Of a DNA stretch of 64,000 nt, positions 59,180 through 64,000 are shown in pieces; the first letter of the stretch is position 1, and each line of letters starts with the position of its first letter. The position numbers and the translations under genes are program-made. The notes below the pieces were generated by a model. That model was not told the origin of the DNA. It saw only the letters and a program-made list of their open reading frames with translations, and searched no databases. Source of the DNA: Ciona savignyi (Eukaryota > Chordata > Ascidiacea > Phlebobranchia > Cionidae); contig CH002622.1 in NCBI GenBank assembly GCA_000149265.1, positions 212,031 to 276,030 of the forward strand, in the 5' to 3' direction.

Positions 59180-62100
59180 TCAAGATCCTTTTACTTGAAA
59201 TCTGTTAAAAATGAGTAAAAACTTTTTGATAATCAATCGGTGAATATGTTGATTGGATTGGTCGTTTAGGAAGGTTGTCATTGGTGTGGCATGCATTGCT
59301 ACACGCGAGATGTCAAAGATTGGGAGGTTCCTGGAATATATAGTTCTTGTAACATAGTACCGACCGGTTAGCCTGGCGGTTAAGTGCATCGCCTTTTATT
59401 CGAAAGGTTGCAGGTTTCGAAACTGGTCGCTAGCTAGTCGGTTGTGTCCTTGGGCAAGGCACTTAACGTACATTACCTGAACCCAGTGGATTAATTGATT
59501 CTACCATTTAAGGAACGTTTGAATCATCATATACAAGTATACAACTCACTGCAATAGCTCTGGTAACCCGACGGTGGGCGCGAGGTGATCTGACGATTGC
59601 CTGTGTGTTAACCCCCTTGGTTTTCCTATTCACGGGGATAAACATGAATATTCTATCCTATCAAACAGTAGATTACAATAAACTGCTGTAAATAACTAGA
59701 GAGTATCAACTACAGGTTAACTTCCACTATTGTAAAAGCCCATTTTGACTGTAAGCTATTTGTTTTTTCTATTGGGTGCCCAAGTTACCAGTATAAACTT
59801 GGAAACTTTGTACTGTGGAAACAGTATATTGCTGTAGGTTGCTTATGCTAACGCCTAATTTTGGATAACGACCCATACAAAAAAACAACTGTAAACGCAA
59901 ATTTTCCAGGTAAAAGCGTCTACAGCCTGCAGTTAACCGCAAGGTAGAATCAAAACAGTTGTTTGGTTAACTGACATAGATAAAACTGGTGCCAGAGCCG
60001 ACTATATCCTGGATAAGTAGGAGACCTTGGGGCTGGTTCATTGACATTGCATTAGTACATTGAAAGGGACATTCATATAGGATAGGATATTCATGTTTAT
60101 CCCCATGGATGGAAAACCAAGGGGGTTAACACACGGGCAATCGTCAGATCATCTCTCGCCCACCGTCGGGTTACCGTAGAAAACCATTCGGCTGAAAGGC
60201 GCCACACTAAACCACCAGATTAACAGGTAGGACATTGAACGGGACATTTATATACATATGCAACACACTGTTACAACTCCGAATAGCAGACCACATTCTA
60301 ACCCCATGTAGTTTAATTTCCCACCTATTGGTTCGACAGATTAGTCTGGTGGTTTAGTGCACCGCCTTTCAGCCGAAGGGTTGCAGGTTCGAACCTGGTC
60401 GCTAGCTTTGCCTGTGTGTTAACTCCCTTGGTTTTCCCATTCACGGGGATAAACACGAATATCCTATCCACCTAAATGTCACTGCATGTAGCTTTAATCA
60501 TAAGAATAAGTTAAGAATTAATCAACACAAACTTATCCTAAGCTTCAAAGAAGGTATAAAATACCAACCCGTTATCAACAAGTGACAATGAATGTTCATC
60601 AAGGAAATGACTCCACGTCAATTTGGTTGATTCATCATCACTTTTGGTGAGGAAAACAATGTTAAGGAGTTCCAGGCCCTCGTGTGTCGTGATATTCAGG
60701 GTGGGAAACATGTTTAAAGCTGCATATAATGTTGTTTCTATGGTCTTCGAGCTTGGCCACACAACGCCATCTGAAACAACATTATACTGGTTAGTTTGGC
60801 GGTTTAGTGCAACGCCTTTTTTCCCATTCACGGGGATAAACATGAATATCCTATCACTATACTATAATTTACAAAAAAAAATTTTTTAAGACCCCTTAAA
60901 TACCATTTTTGTTTGGGCCAATAACAGGGCAAGCCAGACTTGCGACCCAATTTTTTTGGAGCGCTGATTTGACATCATCCCCCACACACCACTTGTTCAA
61001 CGAGTTGTTCATTGACCATGTGAACTCCACTTTGGAGAGGTTGTTGTGGTGAAACATTTGTTGTAATCTGTCAACAACCAACTTTTAACAGTTTGGATAG
61101 GATATTCATGTTTATCCCCGTGAATGGGAAACCAAGGGAGTTATCACACGGGCAATCGTCAGATCACCTCGCGCCCACCGTCGGGTTACCGGAGCTATTG
61201 CAGCGTGTTGTGTATGATAGACACGTTCCTTCAATTTAGCACAACCCAATATTCCGATGAGTTTGGGCAATGTCTGTTAAGTGCCTTGCCCAAGGAGACA
61301 ACCGACAAGCTAGCGACCAGTTGCAACCTTTCGATTGAAAGGTGTCACACTAAACCACCGAATAACTAGTTGGATGATGGTCGAGCGATGGTTGGCAGAT
61401 GGGTTGATCATTTATATCATGGTAGATTAGGAATGTGAGATGTTGTTTATCCTCAATCATTATAATTTAAATATTCATTAAATTATTTCCAAAGTCAGGT
61501 TATCCGAGTTATTGCAATGTGTTAAATATAGTAAATATATTGATCGACCCATTAAACATTTGAATGCAGATGAAGGGTGCCAACACATTAGATATATTCT
61601 TGCCTATTGACCGTTTAACATAGTTATTTCAATATGATTTACATAATGGAGACATTGCTTTAGTTTTTTTTAACCCATTGACCCACTAAGACAATGTTTG
61701 TTAAGTGCATTGCCCCTGGATAAAATAGATTCATTATCTTCCAGATGGTCGTTACCCACATCATGAAGGATTTACCATTATTAAAGCACTGGCATAATAC
61801 AGTGATAATAGTCCGACCGGTTAGTCTGGTGGTTTAGTGCGTCGCCTATCTGACGAAAGATTGCAGGTACGAAACTGGTCACAAGCTATAGTCGGTTGTG
61901 TCCTTGGGCAAGGCACTTTACGGATATTGCCTGAACCCAGCGGAATAATGGGTTCTACCAAATTGAAGAAACGTGTGAACCATACACAACACAATGCAAT
62001 AGCTCCGATAATAAACATAAATATCCTATCCTATCATAATAAAACCTCAACATTTAATTCACCTGTGCACTGATATTCCAGTGACCAAACTGATGACTAA

Positions 62101-63051
62101 ACACTTATTTGGCACGTAATCGCTGATGTCATCAGAGATAATTGGGATGTGGGAGGGCAAGCAACATAGAAACACTATATTTGAAGCTCTGACTACTTCT
62201 TTGTTGTCAAATATGCATCTTACTCCAGCTTTTTTAAACGAAACTGAATAAAAGATAGGAAAATTAAGTAATAAAAGCAGTCATTACATAATGTAGACAC
62301 CTAAAGATTCCGGCCGTCGAGTTGAGACGATAATTTCTTCCGGTTTAACATCTGTGAATGCGAATAGTGATGTCACAATTTGCTTCCCGAGCCGCCCACA
62401 CCCAATCAACCCAATGGTGAGTGGATCGCGTGGGGCGTTTTGGTGGATGAACTGAACTGTCTTTTTGTTGACTGGATGTCGCTTTTTTGACAAAACACTC
62501 CTGAAGAAAAAATTAAGTCAAGATTTAAAGATTTTATTGGTTAGCAGGATATTTTTACAATAGTAACAATCACCATTTAAAATAAATAAAGAAAAGAGTG
62601 TCACAATAATTTATTTAAAAACAATTCATTATTGCTATCCGCACTCCACAGTTGCAGGGTATGTGGGGTGACAGCTTAAGTGCCACACAGAAGCATTTAG
62701 TGTACATGAATATTATTTTGAGGAAAGGAAGGAAACTAAACACTAAAATGAAAAACCAATGCAAAACAAGTACTGAACATACAAACAGATAAATATTTCA
62801 ACCAAAAACATTCATTATTGCTATCCACAGTTACGTTGTTGTTCTTACCTTATTTCATTCAATACGCTGACGATATACACTGCATGTGCACATGATGTTA
62901 CAGTGAACGCATGATGCCTGACTTGCAGAGATGAATATTTTCTCTCGTCCGCTGATAGGAAATGGTAATAACTCAAGGAATTCAAATTGTTTGTAATATC
63001 TGCAGTGTTTGTGGATGTACTGCTGTCACTAATTCTTTTTTGAAGACTCAT
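59180..63051 (-). CDS. NOXRED1: NADP-dependent oxidoreductase domain-containing protein 1-like, about 375 aa
   Basis: Exons: 62849-63051, 62301-62500, 62063-62243, 60904-61081, 60569-60770 and 59180-59330 (TGA). A 13-nt microexon at 61776-61788 is proposed because the phase between the third and fourth exons needs it; with it the sum is 376 codons including the stop (human protein 359 aa). The second exon holds the Rossmann motif IGLIGCGRLGKQ and STRRPESLG, the third VFLCCLPS, the fifth TLYAALNM, and the last LPIFDIS, in the same order as human NOXRED1. The family is related to pyrroline-5-carboxylate reductases; its substrate is not established. The fifth exon could also read on to a TAG at 60538-60540, but the spliced form is preferred because the last exon has clear similarity. 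CTAGTTTTCAG one base before the ATG suggests trans-splicing. Confidence 0.87.
59359..59661 (+). repeat. tRNA-derived SINE, full length
   Basis: Complete head (ACCGACCGGTTAGCCTGGCG) to ATTCTATCCTATC tail. In the last intron of NOXRED1, antisense; the head starts 28 bp from the exon ending at 59330. Confidence 0.9.
60078..60468. repeat. Two tRNA-derived SINEs with large internal deletions, in opposite orientation
   Basis: 60078-60234 (minus) and 60331-60468 (plus) both keep the head and the tail but lack the body. The second joins CTAGCT of the head directly to TGCCTGTGTGTTAAC of the core. Confidence 0.75.
60786..60857 (+). repeat. tRNA-derived SINE reduced to head and tail (72 bp)
   Basis: GGTTAGTTTGGCGGTTTAGTG joins CCCATTCACGGGGATAAAC with about 230 bp missing. 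It makes up over half of the 133-bp NOXRED1 intron between 60770 and 60904. Confidence 0.75.
61094..61376 (-). repeat. tRNA-derived SINE, near full length, beside a splice acceptor
   Basis: In gene orientation; its ATCC tail ends 12 bp upstream (gene sense) of the NOXRED1 exon 60904-61081, so it forms most of that acceptor's upstream sequence. Confidence 0.82.
61776..61788 (-). other. NOXRED1: Proposed 13-nt microexon of NOXRED1
   Basis: TTATGCCAG | 13 nt | GTAAAT on the minus strand. It converts phase 2 to phase 0, exactly what the flanking exons need, and adds Ser-Ala-Leu-Ile-Met. Another exon in the 0.98-kb interval could do the same. Confidence 0.4.
61811..62035 (+). repeat. tRNA-derived SINE with core deletion
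   Basis: Complete head GTCCGACCGGTTAGTCTGG; after TAGCTCCGATAA it jumps to the ATAAACATAAATATCC tail, losing about 70 bp. It begins 22 bp from the proposed microexon. Confidence 0.85.
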
Positions 63052-63121
63052 ACTGAAAACTAGAAAATTGTAGCAAAATATATTAATGTTTAGTAAGCAT
63101 TTAGCATTCGTGAATAACATT

Positions 63122-63284
63122 TTAAGCGAAGGAAGGAAACTGAATACTTAAATGAAGATTGGGGTATTAAAGTTAGTTTTAAACATTGGGTTATTTCTAG
63201 GGTTGAAAGTAGTGTTGAGGGTTAAAATTAGTTTCCATAGTTTTAGTTAGCAGTTTCCTCCTTCCTACTTTTAGTGTTGTCCAT
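63122..63284 (+). mobile_element. Foldback element, family 2, diverged
   Basis: GCGAAGGAAGGAAACTGAAT at the left and CAGTTTCCTCCTTCCTAC at the right. An isolated left end lies at 62717-62745 inside NOXRED1, in the same orientation. Confidence 0.65.
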
Positions 63285-63432
63285 ATCGGAACCGAATTGA
63301 ACCAATGCAAAACAAATAACTGAACATAAAAAAAAACTTTAACCCGAGTTGACTTCGTTGAAATTATTACAAGAATATTGTACAGTTGCTATGGTTACAA
63401 ATAGATACTACATTAATGATCACAGAACAGGG
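63285..63432. other. Short unannotated spacer
   Basis: Nothing supported beyond flank of the satellite and of the foldback element. Confidence 0.5.
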
Positions 63433-63448
63433 TCCCTCTATTTTGTAC

Positions 63449-64000
63449 AGGTCCGCTAGGTCCGCTAGGTCCGCTAGGTTCAGCGCTAGGTCCGCTAGGT
63501 CCAGCGCTAGGTCCGCTAGGTCCAGCGCTAGGTCCGCTAGGTCCAGCGCTAGGTCCGCTAGGTCCGCTAGGTCCGCTAGGTCCGCTAGGTCCGCTAGGTC
63601 CGCTAGGTCCGCTAGGTCCGCTAGGTCCGCTAGGTCCGCTAGGTCCGCTAGGTCCGCTAGGTCCGCTAGGTCCGCTAGGTCCGCTAGGTCCGCTAGGTCC
63701 AGCGCTAGGTCCGCTAGGTCCAGCGCTAGGTCCGCTAGGTCCAGCGCTAGGTCCGCTAGGTCCAGCGCTAGGTCCGCTAGGTCCAGCGCTAGGTCCGCTA
63801 GGTCCAGCGCTAGGTCCGCTAGGTCCAGCGCTAGGTCCGCTAGGTCCAGCGCTAGGTCCGCTAGGTCCAGCGCTAGGTCCGCTAGGTCCAGCGCTAGGTC
63901 CGCTAGGTCCAGCGCTAGGTCCGCTAGGTCCAGCGCTAGGTCCGCTAGGTCCAGCGCTAGGTCCGCTAGGTCCAGCGCTAGGTCCGCTAGGTCCAGCGCT
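63449..64000 (+). repeat. Minisatellite of 9-bp and 12-bp units, continuing past the right edge
   Basis: Built from GGTCCGCTA (9 bp) and GGTCCAGCGCTA (12 bp). The two alternate as a 21-bp unit, except for a block of about 16 pure 9-bp units at roughly 63552-63697. The units are nearly identical, one early unit has GGTTC. Both lengths are multiples of three, so two frames per strand stay open, but no start codon or splice evidence supports translation. Confidence 0.97.

Noticed and set aside
60538-60568. Stop codon at 60538-60540 as the end of NOXRED1
   Set aside because: A donor in phase at 60568/60569 joins to a further exon (59180-59330) with clear similarity to the C-terminal part of NOXRED1, so read-through to this stop is less likely.
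19991-61860. Genuine tRNA genes in the box A/B heads
   Set aside because: The heads lack a complete acceptor stem and always continue into the SINE body; none folds by eye as a full tRNA.
22575-62073. Recurring short frames beginning [15 protein letters not shown] or similar
   Set aside because: They coincide with SINE copies on either strand, are broken differently in each copy, and have no splice or domain support.
63449-64000. Collagen-like coding region in the satellite
   Set aside because: The 12-bp units break the Gly-X-Y period, and there is no start, splice site or non-repetitive coding flank.
1-64000. CRISPR arrays, bacterial operons, riboswitches
   Set aside because: The window is eukaryotic; the tandem repeats present have no CRISPR-like spacers.

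Overview
The window looks like nuclear DNA of an invertebrate chordate, most likely an ascidian of Ciona type. The reasons are AT-rich sequence, many small exons with GT-AG introns of 0.1-1.5 kb, gene products closest to chordate orthologues (TIMM10, UFC1, COA5, ZDHHC17, NOXRED1, PLC-beta), dense tRNA-derived SINEs, short foldback elements, and acceptor-like AGs directly upstream of several ATGs as expected for spliced-leader trans-splicing. The species call is inference. The gene models were built by hand from exon homology and splice phases, without transcript data.

Layout, left to right. 1-6.8 kb: minus-strand 5' part of a PLC-beta gene that runs off the left edge. 6.8-10.4 kb: no gene; a perfect inverted repeat, foldback elements and SINE pieces. 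10.4-21.0 kb: minus-strand secreted Reeler-MAM protein (6 exons, 362 aa) whose third intron carries a young, internally deleted BEL/Pao LTR element (13648-18657). 22.4-26.8 kb: plus-strand coiled-coil protein (8 exons, 327 aa). 28.4-32.7 kb: a compact cluster, TIMM10 (minus), UFC1 (plus) and COA5 (minus). 34.4-42.9 kb: minus-strand secreted trefoil/trypsin mosaic protein of about 890 aa. 45.5-55.0 kb: minus-strand ZDHHC17/HIP14 ankyrin palmitoyltransferase (13 exons, 590 aa). 56.5-58.1 kb: partly resolved, unrecognised plus-strand gene. 59.2-63.1 kb: minus-strand NOXRED1 (about 375 aa). 63.4-64.0 kb: a 9/12-bp satellite that runs off the right edge.

There is no operon-like shared function. 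TIMM10 and COA5 are both small twin-cysteine mitochondrial proteins of the intermembrane space, and they flank UFC1, the UFM1-conjugating E2 enzyme. Two neighbouring loci encode secreted modular extracellular proteins.

The repeats are the richest part. They comprise some 30 copies of a ~300-bp tRNA-derived SINE with an ATCCT tail, a second tRNA-like family of ~90 bp, two foldback (MITE-like) families with different ends but a common core, a 370-bp foldback family with one copy nested in a SINE between 10-bp target duplications, and the BEL/Pao insertion.
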